A DNA stretch of 64,000 bases from Methanobacteriota archaeon (GCA_002687935.1 NZBN01000002.1:102592-166591); one strand, 5' to 3'. Shown: positions 31,535 to 40,621, counted from the first letter of the stretch. Translations and numbers: made by a program. Notes: generated by a model from the sequence alone, not told the origin.

Positions 31535-31863
31535 TGGGGAAAAGGCAGAAAAAGGGAGATAAACTTGTTGTACAGGAACGTATAAGTCGCCTTTTTAGTT
31601 TATCTAGACGAGTGTTCAAAGAAAGTCCTGAGCTTTCTAATAGATATGTAAAACTGGCACGAGACTTGGGAATGCGTTTCCGTGTTAAAATACCGACAAA
31701 ATATAAGAAAGAGTATTGCAAGAAATGTCACACATATCTAAAACCAGGAGTAAGCTCAAAAATAAGACTTAGCCAGAATAGGCAATCAAAGGTAATGGTA
31801 AGCTGTCTTGCATGTGGAAATATAATGCGCTACCCATATTCCAGAGAGAAAGAAAAAGCTTAA
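31534..31863 (+). CDS. rnp4: Ribonuclease P protein component 4 (Rpr2/Rpp21)
   Basis: 109 aa. N-terminal helices (RISRLFSLSRRVFKESPELS, RYVKLARDLGMRFRVKIP) and a zinc ribbon (YCKKCHTYLKPG, CLACGNIMRYPY) match archaeal Rpr2, which with Rpp29 forms the RNase P specificity module for tRNA 5' maturation. Confidence 0.92.
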   Translation: MGKRQKKGDKLVVQERISRLFSLSRRVFKESPELSNRYVKLARDLGMRFRVKIPTKYKKEYCKKCHTYLKPGVSSKIRLSQNRQSKVMVSCLACGNIMRYPYSREKEKA

Positions 31864-31883
31864 TAAAGCAATTATTCATAGAG

Positions 31884-32411
31884 ATGTCCGTTCAAATGGT
31901 AAGCACACTTGATATAAACACAAACGCCTTGATTGATGCAGCAAAGGAAGAGCTGAAGACAGTTGAAGCACTAAAAAAGCCTGAGTGGGCACACTATGCA
32001 AAGAGTGGGGCTCACAAAGAAAGACCACCTCAGAATGACGATTTCTGGCAAATTCGCGCAGCTGCTTTAATGAGAAAGCTATACAAGAAAGGACCTATCG
32101 GAGTTTCAAGACTAAGAAAGGAATATGGCGGAAGGAAGAACAGAGGAGCAAAGCCAGAGAAACACTACGATGGTTCAGGAAATGTTATAAGAACAATTCT
32201 TCAGCAGCTTGAGACTGCAGGTTATGTAAAGAAAGTAAAAAGTGGGAGAGAACTTACCGCAACAGGTATGAAATTTTTGGACGGAATATCGCACAAAGTA
32301 GAGAATTTAGAGCAGGATTCTGAAAAGGCTCCAATAGAAAACAAGAAGGAAGTAGCAGAAGAAAAGATTGAAGTTCCGGAAGCAAAGGAAGACAAAACTT
32401 CTGAAGAATAA
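31884..32411 (+). CDS. rps19e: 30S ribosomal protein eS19
   Basis: 175 aa from the ATG at 31884; the frame extends upstream into rnp4, but family length and a TTAATAAAG element ending 16 nt before support this start. Core: LKKPEWAHYAKSGAHKERPP, FWQIRAAALMRKLYKKGPIG, VSRLRKEYGGRKNRG. After about residue 140 an acidic/lysine-rich tail (KEVAEEKIEVPEAKEDKTSE) is added beyond the usual family end, as in the uS4 of this genome. Confidence 0.95.
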   Translation: MSVQMVSTLDINTNALIDAAKEELKTVEALKKPEWAHYAKSGAHKERPPQNDDFWQIRAAALMRKLYKKGPIGVSRLRKEYGGRKNRGAKPEKHYDGSGNVIRTILQQLETAGYVKKVKSGRELTATGMKFLDGISHKVENLEQDSEKAPIENKKEVAEEKIEVPEAKEDKTSEE

Positions 32412-32440
32412 TTTATACAGAGCAGAGTAGTAGACTAATT

Positions 32441-32770
32441 ATGAACGATTCTGAACTTGATAAAATAAGAAAGAAAAAGCTTGCTGAGATGCAGACAGCG
32501 TCAGAGCAGGAAGAAGCTAATGCACGACAGGAAGCTCAAGCAAAAGATCAGGTCGAATCAGCCCTGAAATTAATACTAACAAATGAAGCCTGGGACCGAT
32601 GGAACAATGCGAAGGTGGCAAATCAAAATATTGCTTACTCGGCGGCGATGGCATTGCTTCAGCAGACAGGTGGAAAGGTTTCCCAAAAAATAACTGAGGA
32701 ACAATTGAAGCAAATACTTTCACAAGTAGCTAGCTCGCAGAGACGTGAATTTAATATACGAAGAAAATAA
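32441..32770 (+). CDS. DNA-binding protein, PDCD5 family
   Basis: 109 aa. Charged N-terminal helix (LDKIRKKKLAEMQ) then the three-helix core (AWDRWNNAKVANQNIAYSAA, LLQQTGGKVSQKITEEQLKQ, FNIRRK), the archaeal PDCD5/TFAR19 family, which follows eS19 in many archaea. Confidence 0.93.
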   Translation: MNDSELDKIRKKKLAEMQTASEQEEANARQEAQAKDQVESALKLILTNEAWDRWNNAKVANQNIAYSAAMALLQQTGGKVSQKITEEQLKQILSQVASSQRREFNIRRK

Positions 32771-32775
32771 TTGAA

Positions 32776-33930
32776 CTAAAACAGCTTCCTTTGTTTGCTG
32801 AACATTTGACCGACAATTCTTTCTAAATCTTCTTTTGAAATTACGCCACCCCTTAATTCACGGTCACGGAATCCTGAGCTGATTTGGTGGAAATTTTCTG
32901 CTAGAAAACTACCTTCATCATAATAAATATGGAATTTTGCTTTTTTTGATTTTCTGAAAACTGCATCTTCGAGAACGTCCCTTGTATCACGTGGACCTTT
33001 GAGTTTGAATAAAACCAATTTATTTGTTGCCGTAGGAATACCATAAACAGGGGACTGTCTACTTCCAATGGAAGTCAAAATGTTGCCGACAGTGCAGTTG
33101 TTAACAACAATATCATTTGTCAGAAGAGTAGCCGCCGAAAAAAGTCTGTCTGCAACAAGATCTTTTATATAGATTTTTCCCTTCACGAGAGCGACTACGA
33201 ATGCTTCAGAAATTTTTGAATTTTTTATTATAACACTGACATCGACATCTTTTCCTCCATCTAGAGTTCCAAGAACTGCCCTCTTGAACAGCACAGGAGA
33301 TCTGCGCTTGTAATCAGAAATTTCTGTGATTTCTACACGGCCAGATACATGAGCACGTTCAAAGGCAATTGAGATAGAGCTGTTCTCAATAGTAGCTCCT
33401 TCTATTTGGGAGACATTTTGATTTGAACCAGTTGCACTGAATAGGGTTTCACACTCTACATTTCTGAGAATCATTTTTCTCAGGTAAGAACTGTCGCCAA
33501 TAGACTTGCAACGGACTCCACTGATTGTATATGAGCCTGCAAGCTGTGTTCCTTCGAGAGCATGAGAGCCTTTGAGAAGTTCACAGTTTTCAATAAGTTC
33601 ATTGAATGTGTTGCGTTGCTGTCTAGTCCAGTTTGAGACATTCAAGAGTTCCACAGGACCGGAGCTTCCTTGACTGAGTAAGAACTCAGACTCTATTTCA
33701 AGGAGAGCGCTTATGTACACACCTCTTAAAAGTAGTGTTTGATTCTCAAACGAACGCAAATCTGAGAAGAAGTTTCTCTTGTTGTCAACTCTGTCACGTT
33801 TAAATTCACCCCAGTCTTCGTGGCGCAAAATTCGCTTTACCTTCTGAACTTTCTTGTTAAACTCTACAGAGTTTGCAAAACGCCGGTCAGTGGCCCTTTC
33901 GAGAACTTTTGGGATGATAGAATCTACCAT
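32776..33930 (-). CDS. Uncharacterised protein, probable beta-helix
   Basis: 384 aa, family not recognised. The middle (about residues 110-300) consists of short strands of similar register (MILRNVECETLFSA, IEGATIENSSISIAF, VIIKNSKISEAFVVA, VVNNCTVGNILTSI), suggesting a right-handed beta-solenoid. The N-terminus is basic and helical (KKVQKVKRILRHEDWGEFKR). No signal peptide, so likely cytoplasmic. Its mRNA would start with two tandem hairpins. Confidence 0.65.
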   Translation of the reverse strand: MVDSIIPKVLERATDRRFANSVEFNKKVQKVKRILRHEDWGEFKRDRVDNKRNFFSDLRSFENQTLLLRGVYISALLEIESEFLLSQGSSGPVELLNVSNWTRQQRNTFNELIENCELLKGSHALEGTQLAGSYTISGVRCKSIGDSSYLRKMILRNVECETLFSATGSNQNVSQIEGATIENSSISIAFERAHVSGRVEITEISDYKRRSPVLFKRAVLGTLDGGKDVDVSVIIKNSKISEAFVVALVKGKIYIKDLVADRLFSAATLLTNDIVVNNCTVGNILTSIGSRQSPVYGIPTATNKLVLFKLKGPRDTRDVLEDAVFRKSKKAKFHIYYDEGSFLAENFHQISSGFRDRELRGGVISKEDLERIVGQMFSKQRKLF

Positions 33931-33940
33931 GAGTATGAGC

Positions 33941-33959
33941 GGGGGCAGATTTTGCCCCC
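33941..33959 (-). promoter_or_regulatory. Leader hairpin 2 of the beta-helix gene
   Basis: Perfect 7-bp stem GGGGGCA/TGCCCCC with a 5-nt loop, ending about 10 nt before the ATG at 33930. A second hairpin of identical geometry lies just upstream. Confidence 0.65.
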
Positions 33960-33966
33960 AGAGTCA

Positions 33967-33985
33967 ATTAAGGTTCTCCCTTAAT
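33967..33985 (-). promoter_or_regulatory. Leader hairpin 1 of the beta-helix gene
   Basis: Perfect 7-bp stem ATTAAGG/CCTTAAT with a 5-nt loop. A CTTAAATAA element near 34013-34021 (minus strand) would start transcription just upstream of it, so the whole leader would consist of the two hairpins. Confidence 0.6.
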
Positions 33986-34121
33986 CACCTCAGAAAATGT
34001 TTAGCATTAAGATTATTTAAGTTTTGAAGAAACATGATTTACTCACTCAGAAAGCGCCCTTCCAAGAAGGTTGGCTACAGGGGATTTATAATATAAATAG
34101 ATGAAGAACAACAATATTCGC

Positions 34122-34745
34122 ATGGAACGCAAGTACATTTCTATATGGATTGTTGCAATAACTTCAGGAGCATTTTTGCTGCAAATGAATGCCCCGATAA
34201 CAGACAGTTTTGCTCTTATTTCTAGTCAGGTCGCCATTCACCCATGGACCCTCATAACACATATGTTTATGCACGGTGGAGCGACACACTTACTTTACAA
34301 TATGTTCGCCCTGGCTCTGTTCGGAACAATTCTTGAAGTAACAATTGGATGGAGAAAATTCTTGGTCATATATTTTGTTGGGGGATTAGTTGCCGGGCTT
34401 GCAGCAATACCATTTTACAATGCGTCAATAGGAGCGAGTGGTGCAGTTTTCGCAGTAATGGGAGCACTTGCTGTCCTGAAGCCAAAAATGATAGTTTACG
34501 TTGGCTGGATACCGATGCCGATGGCAGTTGCTGCTGCAGTATGGGCGATGGGAGATCTAATCGGAATGTTCGCCCCAAGTGGAATAGCAAATGCGGCACA
34601 TCTTGGAGGTCTTGTTTTTGGACTTGGCTATGCATTTTTACTCTTGAAGGAATTCCACGAGTGGGGAAATAAAAACAAGCGTCACAGCGCAGAAGACGAA
34701 TGGGAAGATTCCTATTTTGATAAGGATGAGATGCGCTGGTACTAG
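34122..34745 (+). CDS. Rhomboid family intramembrane serine protease
   Basis: 207 aa. Six membrane helices with HMFMHGGATHLLYNMFAL, the nucleophile serine in GASGAVFAVMGAL and the partner histidine in AAHLGGLVFGLGYAF. The C-terminal tail is cytoplasmic and charged. The ATG at 34122 is chosen because ATATAAATA (34091-34099) is 27 nt upstream; an earlier ATG at 34101 directly follows that TATA box. Overlaps endonuclease III at its 3' end by 4 bp. Confidence 0.94.
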   Translation: MERKYISIWIVAITSGAFLLQMNAPITDSFALISSQVAIHPWTLITHMFMHGGATHLLYNMFALALFGTILEVTIGWRKFLVIYFVGGLVAGLAAIPFYNASIGASGAVFAVMGALAVLKPKMIVYVGWIPMPMAVAAAVWAMGDLIGMFAPSGIANAAHLGGLVFGLGYAFLLLKEFHEWGNKNKRHSAEDEWEDSYFDKDEMRWY

Positions 34746-35410
34746 GAAGAATTTACAAGTCCGTTTTTTGGACATATTTTTTTGAAAGGACATTCAGAAC
34801 ATTTTGGTTTTCTTGCAGAGCAAGTGTCCCTGCCGTGATAAATAAGAAGTAATGAAAATTTGTCCCAGTCGGCTTTTGGAATTAATTTTACCAAGTCCTG
34901 TTCAATTTTTACAGGATTTTTATGCTCAGTCAGACCAAGCCTGTAGGAAACACGTTTAACATGAGTGTCGACAGCAATTCCATCATTTATGCCGAAGGCG
35001 CTGGAGAGAACTATATTCGCTGTTTTTCTCGCGACTCCGGGCAAAGTTATCAAGTCCTCCATTGTTTGAGGGACCTTTCCTCCGAAATCTGAAATGATTT
35101 TCAAGGAGGAGCCTTTAATGTAATGAGCCTTACTCTTGTAAAACCCTGTACTTTTTACAAGGTTCTCGAGCTCCGTCTGCTCAGATTCAGCAAAATCTTT
35201 TACTGTTCTATATTTCTTAAATAAAGCAGGAGTAACCTTGTTTACCTGCTTGTCTGTACACTGTGCAGAAAGAATTGTTGCAACAAGAAGTTGGAGAGGA
35301 TTTTTATGACGGAGTGCAGTTCTGCTGACAGGATGTATTTTATTAAGAGTTTTATAGACTTTTGAGGCTCTTTTTTTAATAATCTGAAGAGAATCTTTTT
35401 TTCCTTCCAT
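34742..35410 (-). CDS. nth: Endonuclease III (DNA glycosylase/AP lyase)
   Basis: 222 aa. Helix-hairpin-helix LPGVARKTANIVLS with the catalytic lysine, catalytic aspartate in AVDTHVKRVSYRLGL, and the [4Fe-4S] loop C-x6-C-x2-C-x5-C (CSARKPKCSECPFKKIC). Removes oxidised pyrimidines in base-excision repair. Confidence 0.95.
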   Translation of the reverse strand: MEGKKDSLQIIKKRASKVYKTLNKIHPVSRTALRHKNPLQLLVATILSAQCTDKQVNKVTPALFKKYRTVKDFAESEQTELENLVKSTGFYKSKAHYIKGSSLKIISDFGGKVPQTMEDLITLPGVARKTANIVLSSAFGINDGIAVDTHVKRVSYRLGLTEHKNPVKIEQDLVKLIPKADWDKFSLLLIYHGRDTCSARKPKCSECPFKKICPKNGLVNSS

Positions 35411-35464
35411 CTTAGCACTTATGACTCCCGCGAATATTTATACATAGGGAAACATAAGCAAGAT

Positions 35465-36319
35465 ATGTTTGGACGAAAGATTACGAAGCTCACAGGAGGA
35501 GTTGGAGTTCAGGAATATCCATACATAGATGGGCGGCTCAGAACGCTTTTCAGGGAAAACGGAGTTTTGGACACAGGAGATAATAGAATACGGAATGTTC
35601 TTCTCGTTGACCCGTGGTGGAATGATGATGCAGACACTATTTTTGGAACACCTTTTCTACTGAATCATTTGCTTCAAGGACAGACCAACATATACGCACT
35701 TTATTCCAAGCCAGTTGATATGAAATATTTTGAAAATCTGAAGAAAACTGCAAATAAAGGATATAATGACGAGAACGCAGGATTTGACGCTGAAAATATT
35801 TTCGTTGCCGGAGGCGTTAATCCTGAAGACGGAAGAAGGGGTTTTGGAAAAACTGGATGGCGCCTCGAAGAAAACTCTTTTCAGCTGGTTTTCAAACCAA
35901 AACAGCAGAACCTCATAACAAATGGGGCATTCGAACTCTATAATTATATTCTCGAAGAAGGTGGAGTTCTCTTCGCAACCTTGGAAGGTGGTATTGTAAG
36001 AAGAACTGAAAATATAATGTGCGGATGGAACTATAGGAGGCGAAGGGCAGAGCCTGAAGAGAGGCTGGAGCCAAGAGAAAGAGCATTCAGAGTGGCGCCG
36101 GAGCTGTCAGAAGTGGAGAGGTATGCAGGAGGACCATTCGCTGGAGATGAGAGAAATTTCATACAAAGAGCAAGACATTGGAAAATTTATGTAAAGTGTG
36201 ACAGAAGACGGCTGAGAAGAGGAAATGAGGAAATATGGAGATTTTTGCGAGATAAGAGAACAGAATTAAAACCCCTGAGGATACTTCCACCTCAAAATTA
36301 TCCAGGTGGAGAAAACTAA
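35465..36319 (+). CDS. Uncharacterised 284-aa protein
   Basis: Not recognised. The first ~190 residues look alpha/beta (RNVLLVDPWWNDDADTIFG, NIYALYSKPVDMKYF, EEGGVLFATLEGGI), with a Rossmann-like look, but no SAM or nucleotide motif is clear. After residue ~195 the composition shifts to strongly arginine/glutamate-rich (RRRRAEPEERLEPRERAFR), suggesting a disordered or nucleic-acid-contacting tail. Leaderless start supported by ATTTATACAT about 25 nt upstream. Confidence 0.6.
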   Translation: MFGRKITKLTGGVGVQEYPYIDGRLRTLFRENGVLDTGDNRIRNVLLVDPWWNDDADTIFGTPFLLNHLLQGQTNIYALYSKPVDMKYFENLKKTANKGYNDENAGFDAENIFVAGGVNPEDGRRGFGKTGWRLEENSFQLVFKPKQQNLITNGAFELYNYILEEGGVLFATLEGGIVRRTENIMCGWNYRRRRAEPEERLEPRERAFRVAPELSEVERYAGGPFAGDERNFIQRARHWKIYVKCDRRRLRRGNEEIWRFLRDKRTELKPLRILPPQNYPGGEN

Positions 36320-37513
36320 CTACTTTTTTGACTTACAGAAATCCTCAAGTTTATCAAATGCATTTTCAAGGGTTTCCATTGGAGGCAAAAACACAATACG
36401 GAAGTGGTCTCCTCCGTACTGCTCACCAAAGCCAGAGCCGTGAACGGTTAGGACGTGCTTCTCTTCAAGAAGGTCGAGGACGAATTTTTTGTCTCTTCCT
36501 TTATAGGAGTCTAGCTCGATTTTAGGGAACATATACATCGCGCCGTGGGCCTCTGTTACCGAAATTCCCTCAATTTCATTGAGCCTTTTAAAACTGAATT
36601 TTGCCCTTTCCTTAAGTTTTGATAAATAGCCCTCAAGATAACTATGATCTGACTCCATTGCTGTTTTCAGAGCCAGTTGTGCAGGAGTATTTGTACTGAG
36701 ACGGCCACGGGCCATTTTGTAGCAGGCTTCTTTCAGTTTATTTATCTCATCATCCGGACCTTTGAAACCCATGTAACCTATTCTCCAACCAGGGGCAAAA
36801 TAGACTTTTGAAAGACCACCAATAACAATAAAGTTGACATCATCTGCAAGACTTGCAGTGCTCACGAATTTTCTGTCAAAGGTTATCAAATCATATATCT
36901 CATCACATATTATTGGAACATCATTCTCAGCAGCGATGTCAGTTATTTCCTTCAGAGTCTTTTCAGGATAAAGTGCCCCAGTTGGATTGTTGGGATTTAT
37001 GACAACAATAGCTTTGGTGTTTTCGTTCACCTTGCTTCGAATATCGTCAATATCAGGTTGCCAACCTTCCTCTTCAATAGTTCTGTATTCAACAGGACTT
37101 CCACCGTAGAAATTTGTCAATGAAATATAAAGAGGATAAGAAGGTCCGGGCATCACAACATCATCCCCTAAACCGACAAGGGAGGCGAAAACCATATTCA
37201 TCCCCTCAGACGCTCCGGATGTCGGAAGATACTGCTCAGGTGCAATGTCTATATTCTTGTACTTTTTTTCGCGATTCGCTATAGCCTCACAAACGGCAGG
37301 AATACCTTCAGAATCGCCATAGTAATTGTTTCCATTAAGGGCTGCATCGGAGAGGGACTGTTTAAGAAAATCAGGTGTATCAAAATCATATTTGTTTGGG
37401 TCTCCGATGTTTAACTTCAGAACTTCGTGACCCTGTTTTTCGACTTCACGTGCGTTGACAACAATTTCTCGAATTGCATAAGTCATACCCTTAGTTCTCT
37501 TGTTTATTTCCAT
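36320..37513 (-). CDS. Class I/II aminotransferase (alanine/aspartate type)
   Basis: 397 aa from the ATG at 37513 (an upstream in-frame ATG at 37567 falls across the TATATATC promoter element). PLP-enzyme landmarks: LNIGDPNKYDF, NPNNPTGALYP, ICDEIYDLITF, the Schiff-base lysine in GGLSKVYFAPGWRIGY, and the carboxylate-binding arginine in FRIVFLPP. Most like the AlaA/AspC group. The exact amino-donor specificity cannot be determined here. Confidence 0.9.
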   Translation of the reverse strand: MEINKRTKGMTYAIREIVVNAREVEKQGHEVLKLNIGDPNKYDFDTPDFLKQSLSDAALNGNNYYGDSEGIPAVCEAIANREKKYKNIDIAPEQYLPTSGASEGMNMVFASLVGLGDDVVMPGPSYPLYISLTNFYGGSPVEYRTIEEEGWQPDIDDIRSKVNENTKAIVVINPNNPTGALYPEKTLKEITDIAAENDVPIICDEIYDLITFDRKFVSTASLADDVNFIVIGGLSKVYFAPGWRIGYMGFKGPDDEINKLKEACYKMARGRLSTNTPAQLALKTAMESDHSYLEGYLSKLKERAKFSFKRLNEIEGISVTEAHGAMYMFPKIELDSYKGRDKKFVLDLLEEKHVLTVHGSGFGEQYGGDHFRIVFLPPMETLENAFDKLEDFCKSKK

Positions 37514-37606
37514 GCAACCCTGCCTCTTTTCGAACTTATTCTCGAAGATATATAAAGATTCGCGCAAGGAGAATAGCTTATATATTGGTAAATGTTAGAG
37601 CAAGAT

Positions 37607-38230
37607 ATGAGTAAAAGACTCAAAATTAATCTGAATAATATTATACTTTTAGCCGTCGTTTTTGGGGCGCTTTCTGGGGCTCTAACGACCTACTATATTA
37701 CAAGTGTACAGACACCGACACAGGAAGATTTGATAAAATCACATTACGATACAGAAACTGCAGTTCTTGTAAGCCCCCATGGACTAAGGAAACACTTAGG
37801 AGACGGAACAACAGTTCTTGTGGATGTTAGAAGTCAGGAAGAATATGAGGAAGAGCATATAACTGGGGCACTTAATGTCCCGGCTTATAAAGATAGAGAC
37901 CATTCAGACTACGGGGCTGTTGAAAGAATAGCCACATCTTTTGCAGAAATTAAAGCCGACAATCCGAACAAGGATATTATAATTTATTGCTACAGCATGC
38001 CATGTATGACTGGAAGAAAGGTTGGTAAGATGCTCGCTGACAGAGGAATATTTGTAAAGGAACTTGGAATCGGCTGGAATGAATGGAGATACTTTTGGAC
38101 GCTCTGGAATCACGCGCATGAGTGGAATCAGACCAAACCAGAAGACTTCATAACATCAGGTCCTGAACCAGGAGAAATGCTGATAGAAAGTGGGACAGGA
38201 TGTCCGATTGAAGGCGACTTTGGCTGCTAA
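37607..38230 (+). CDS. Membrane-anchored rhodanese-domain protein
   Basis: 207 aa from the ATG at 37607, 25 nt after a TTATATATT element. One N-terminal membrane helix (NIILLAVVFGALSGALTTYYI) then a rhodanese fold: VLVDVRSQEEYEEEHITGALN, and an active-site loop CYSMPCM. The domain would face outside the cytoplasm. The C-terminus ends TGCPIEGDFGC with two further cysteines. Overlaps the next gene (TAATG), starting a three-gene thiol-redox operon. Confidence 0.87.
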   Translation: MSKRLKINLNNIILLAVVFGALSGALTTYYITSVQTPTQEDLIKSHYDTETAVLVSPHGLRKHLGDGTTVLVDVRSQEEYEEEHITGALNVPAYKDRDHSDYGAVERIATSFAEIKADNPNKDIIIYCYSMPCMTGRKVGKMLADRGIFVKELGIGWNEWRYFWTLWNHAHEWNQTKPEDFITSGPEPGEMLIESGTGCPIEGDFGC

Positions 38231-38613
38231 TGAAAATATTAACAAGCACACTCGTATTGGCCACAGTAATATTGATTAGTGGATGTACAGGCTCAGTTGA
38301 AACTGCGCCTTCCGAGCTAGACAGTTTTGCTGAATGTATAGACAATAATGAAGTCAAGATGTTTGGAGCCTATACTTGCTCTGTTTGTGCAAAACAAAAA
38401 GCACTTTTTGGTACATCTTTTGAAAAAATAGAAGAAGTTGAGTGTCATCCCCGTGGAGAAAACGCACAGACTGATTGGTGCCTTGAACTCAACATTGAGA
38501 AAACTCCGACTTGGATGATGTTTGAAAATGGAGACTTAGTAAAAACCGCAGTAGGATTCCAGACACTGGAAGAACTTTCTGAATTTTCCGGTTGCCCGCT
38601 GGAGGTAGTATAA
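38230..38613 (+). CDS. Thioredoxin-like lipoprotein
   Basis: 127 aa. Lipobox LISGC in the signal MKILTSTLVLATVILISGC, then a short thioredoxin fold with active site CSVC (GAYTCSVCAKQKALFG), extra cysteines (VECHPRG, DWCLEL) and cis-Pro region KTPTWMMFENGD. Resembles the thioredoxin domain linked to VKOR-type proteins. Likely extracytoplasmic partner of the CcdA-like protein encoded next. Confidence 0.85.
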   Translation: MKILTSTLVLATVILISGCTGSVETAPSELDSFAECIDNNEVKMFGAYTCSVCAKQKALFGTSFEKIEEVECHPRGENAQTDWCLELNIEKTPTWMMFENGDLVKTAVGFQTLEELSEFSGCPLEVV

Positions 38614-39320
38614 TGGCAAGCCAGCTGACCATAGGAATAGTTATTGCGGCCGCCCTTGCAGACAGTATAAATCCCTGTGTTTTTGGAGTTCTTATTTTCC
38701 TGATGGGATATATGCTGACCGCCTTCAAAAGTAAGGCGCGGCTTTTGGTAGGAGGATTAATCTATATAGCAACTGTGTATGTGACCTACTTTTTGATAGG
38801 TCTTGGAATTTTGTCCGCGGCTTACAGTGCGAATCTTACAAACACATTATACACCATAGCCGCAGTAATAGCAATATTTGCAGGAATTCTTGAAGTAAAG
38901 GATTTCTTCTGGTATGGTAAAGGACCAAGCCTTCAGATTATACCCGGAGGCGCGGAAAGGATAAAGAAATACACTTACAAGTTTAGTGAATTCAATAACA
39001 AACATCCTGCGTTCAATATGGCTCTTGCAGTTGGCCTCGGAGTTCTTGTAGTATTCGTTGAACTGCCCTGCACTGGAGCTCCCTACCTTGCAATAATCGG
39101 TCTACTTGCAGCAGGAGAATATTCAAACGGAGTTCCACTTCTACTCTTCTATAATTTGATATTCATACTTCCTCTGCTTGTAATCCTGGGACTGGTTTAC
39201 ACTGGAAAAGCTTCCAAGCAACTTGAAGCCTGGAGAAAGAAGCACAGAGGACTTATGAGATTATTCATAGGAATATTCCTGCTGACTCTGGGAACTTATA
39301 TGTTCTGGTTAGTTTCTTAA
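38613..39320 (+). CDS. CcdA/DsbD-like thiol-disulfide membrane protein
   Basis: 235 aa from the ATG at 38613, which overlaps the previous stop (TAATG) and has GGAGG upstream. Six membrane helices with the conserved transmembrane cysteines in SINPCVFGVL and ELPCTGAPYL. Such proteins carry electrons from cytoplasmic thioredoxin across the membrane. With the rhodanese and thioredoxin lipoprotein it forms a plausible extracytoplasmic reduction pathway. Confidence 0.9.
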   Translation: MASQLTIGIVIAAALADSINPCVFGVLIFLMGYMLTAFKSKARLLVGGLIYIATVYVTYFLIGLGILSAAYSANLTNTLYTIAAVIAIFAGILEVKDFFWYGKGPSLQIIPGGAERIKKYTYKFSEFNNKHPAFNMALAVGLGVLVVFVELPCTGAPYLAIIGLLAAGEYSNGVPLLLFYNLIFILPLLVILGLVYTGKASKQLEAWRKKHRGLMRLFIGIFLLTLGTYMFWLVS

Positions 39321-39378
39321 AGTTGCTTGCAAAAACTTTTTAAATCAGAAGGGTTTAGAGAAGCTGTAAGGAGGAAAA

Positions 39379-39816
39379 ATGGCAATAATAAGTACAAGAT
39401 TAACAAAGATATCGGCTAGTGTTAACAAGCCAAAGAAGGGTAAGTCAGACTCTATAGAGATATCAAACAAAAACAGTATAGAGAGTGTAAAAAGGGAAAC
39501 GATAAAGGGAATTGGAGATGTTATTGAAGTTGATTTTTCCCTTGAAACTCAATATGAACCAAATATCGGAAATATTGAAATAGAAGGAACTGTTGTTTAC
39601 CACGACAAGGATTTGAAAAAACAATACGAAGAAAAGGATGGAAAAATAGTTCTTCTTGAAGACGCTTTTTTGGAAGTCAACAACACAATACTGGCAATAG
39701 GCTCAGTGCAATCACTTCTTATGGCAAAGGAGATGAATCTCCCCTCACCAATACAACTGCCAATGGTTGAAGCCAGCAAAAAGGCAAAGGACAAGGGCGG
39801 AAAGGGCTACGCTTAA
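39379..39816 (+). CDS. Uncharacterised conserved-looking 145-aa protein
   Basis: 145 aa with a basic N-terminus, beta-rich middle (SLETQYEPNIGNIEIEGTVVY) and C-terminal helix (LLMAKEMNLPSPIQLPMVEA) before a Lys/Gly-rich end. The combination resembles small archaeal proteins of unknown function. Strong Shine-Dalgarno AAGGAGG 6 nt upstream of the ATG and a TTTTTAAATC element at ~39338, so this mRNA has a leader of about 20 nt. Confidence 0.6.
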   Translation: MAIISTRLTKISASVNKPKKGKSDSIEISNKNSIESVKRETIKGIGDVIEVDFSLETQYEPNIGNIEIEGTVVYHDKDLKKQYEEKDGKIVLLEDAFLEVNNTILAIGSVQSLLMAKEMNLPSPIQLPMVEASKKAKDKGGKGYA

Positions 39817-39835
39817 TTAAGAAAACTTTCTGAAA

Positions 39836-40621
39836 TTAACCAAGTATAACAATACTTTCTACGAAGGCGCCTGCAAATATAAAGGCTATTCCGAAGACTA
39901 TTAGGTAGAGGCTATCCGTTATTGTCTGCCAGAATTGTTCAGAGTGCCAATCTACTCGAAGGAATGCTATTGAGAGGAGACCTCCTGCCACCGCAGCCAG
40001 GAAAAAGCCTGTAAACTCTATAATTATGTGTGGTATTGAGGACACCAAGAGACCTGCTCTGGAAAAGAGTGAGGTCACAAAGACACCGAGAACTGATGCA
40101 TTCCAGACAAGAATTATCATAGAGCCTGCTCCATATATGACTGAGAGAAGCATTAGAGTGAAAAGAACACGCATATTATTCATGAATATTGACTTGAAAA
40201 CACTAGTCCCCATAACAAACTGCCCAAGCGTTGTTGTATATGTTCCGCCTGAGAAGGCTGCAAACTGTTTTGAGAATACCAGACCAAGCATCCAATCAGG
40301 AAGAATTAGTGCCCAAACAAGATAAGAAGCCGCCATCCCCATAAAGAACATGAAAAATATAAGCATAAGGTGGGCGTTCCTCTTAATGAAGGACTCTGTG
40401 CCTGACATATAGGAGCCGACCTGCTGCTCTATTCGCATTATCTTGTGGAGAAATGGAAGACCTGCAATAGTCGTTAAAAGAACACCGGCAAGACTGGCGT
40501 CATTTGGGAAAATCATGGGTCCAAGGAAAATTCCAATCGTCGAGATACAGGCTCCGAGTACGAAGCCGTACAGTGGATTTTTTTCAACCCACTCAGGACG
40601 TATTATGTTTTCAATGACCAT
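39836..40621 (-). CDS. SpoIIM-like (stage II sporulation protein M) membrane protein
   Basis: 261 aa from the ATG at 40621, giving the archaeal N-terminus MVIENIIRPEWVEKNPLYGF. Several membrane helices, with SIFMNNMRVLFTLMLLSVIYGAGSM and IPHIIIEFTGFFLAAVAGG typical of the SpoIIM/DUF95 family. Archaeal homologues have no role in sporulation and their function is unclear. An earlier in-frame ATG at 40669 would overlap the TATA-like CTTTTATAC. Confidence 0.87.
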   Translation of the reverse strand: MVIENIIRPEWVEKNPLYGFVLGACISTIGIFLGPMIFPNDASLAGVLLTTIAGLPFLHKIMRIEQQVGSYMSGTESFIKRNAHLMLIFFMFFMGMAASYLVWALILPDWMLGLVFSKQFAAFSGGTYTTTLGQFVMGTSVFKSIFMNNMRVLFTLMLLSVIYGAGSMIILVWNASVLGVFVTSLFSRAGLLVSSIPHIIIEFTGFFLAAVAGGLLSIAFLRVDWHSEQFWQTITDSLYLIVFGIAFIFAGAFVESIVILG

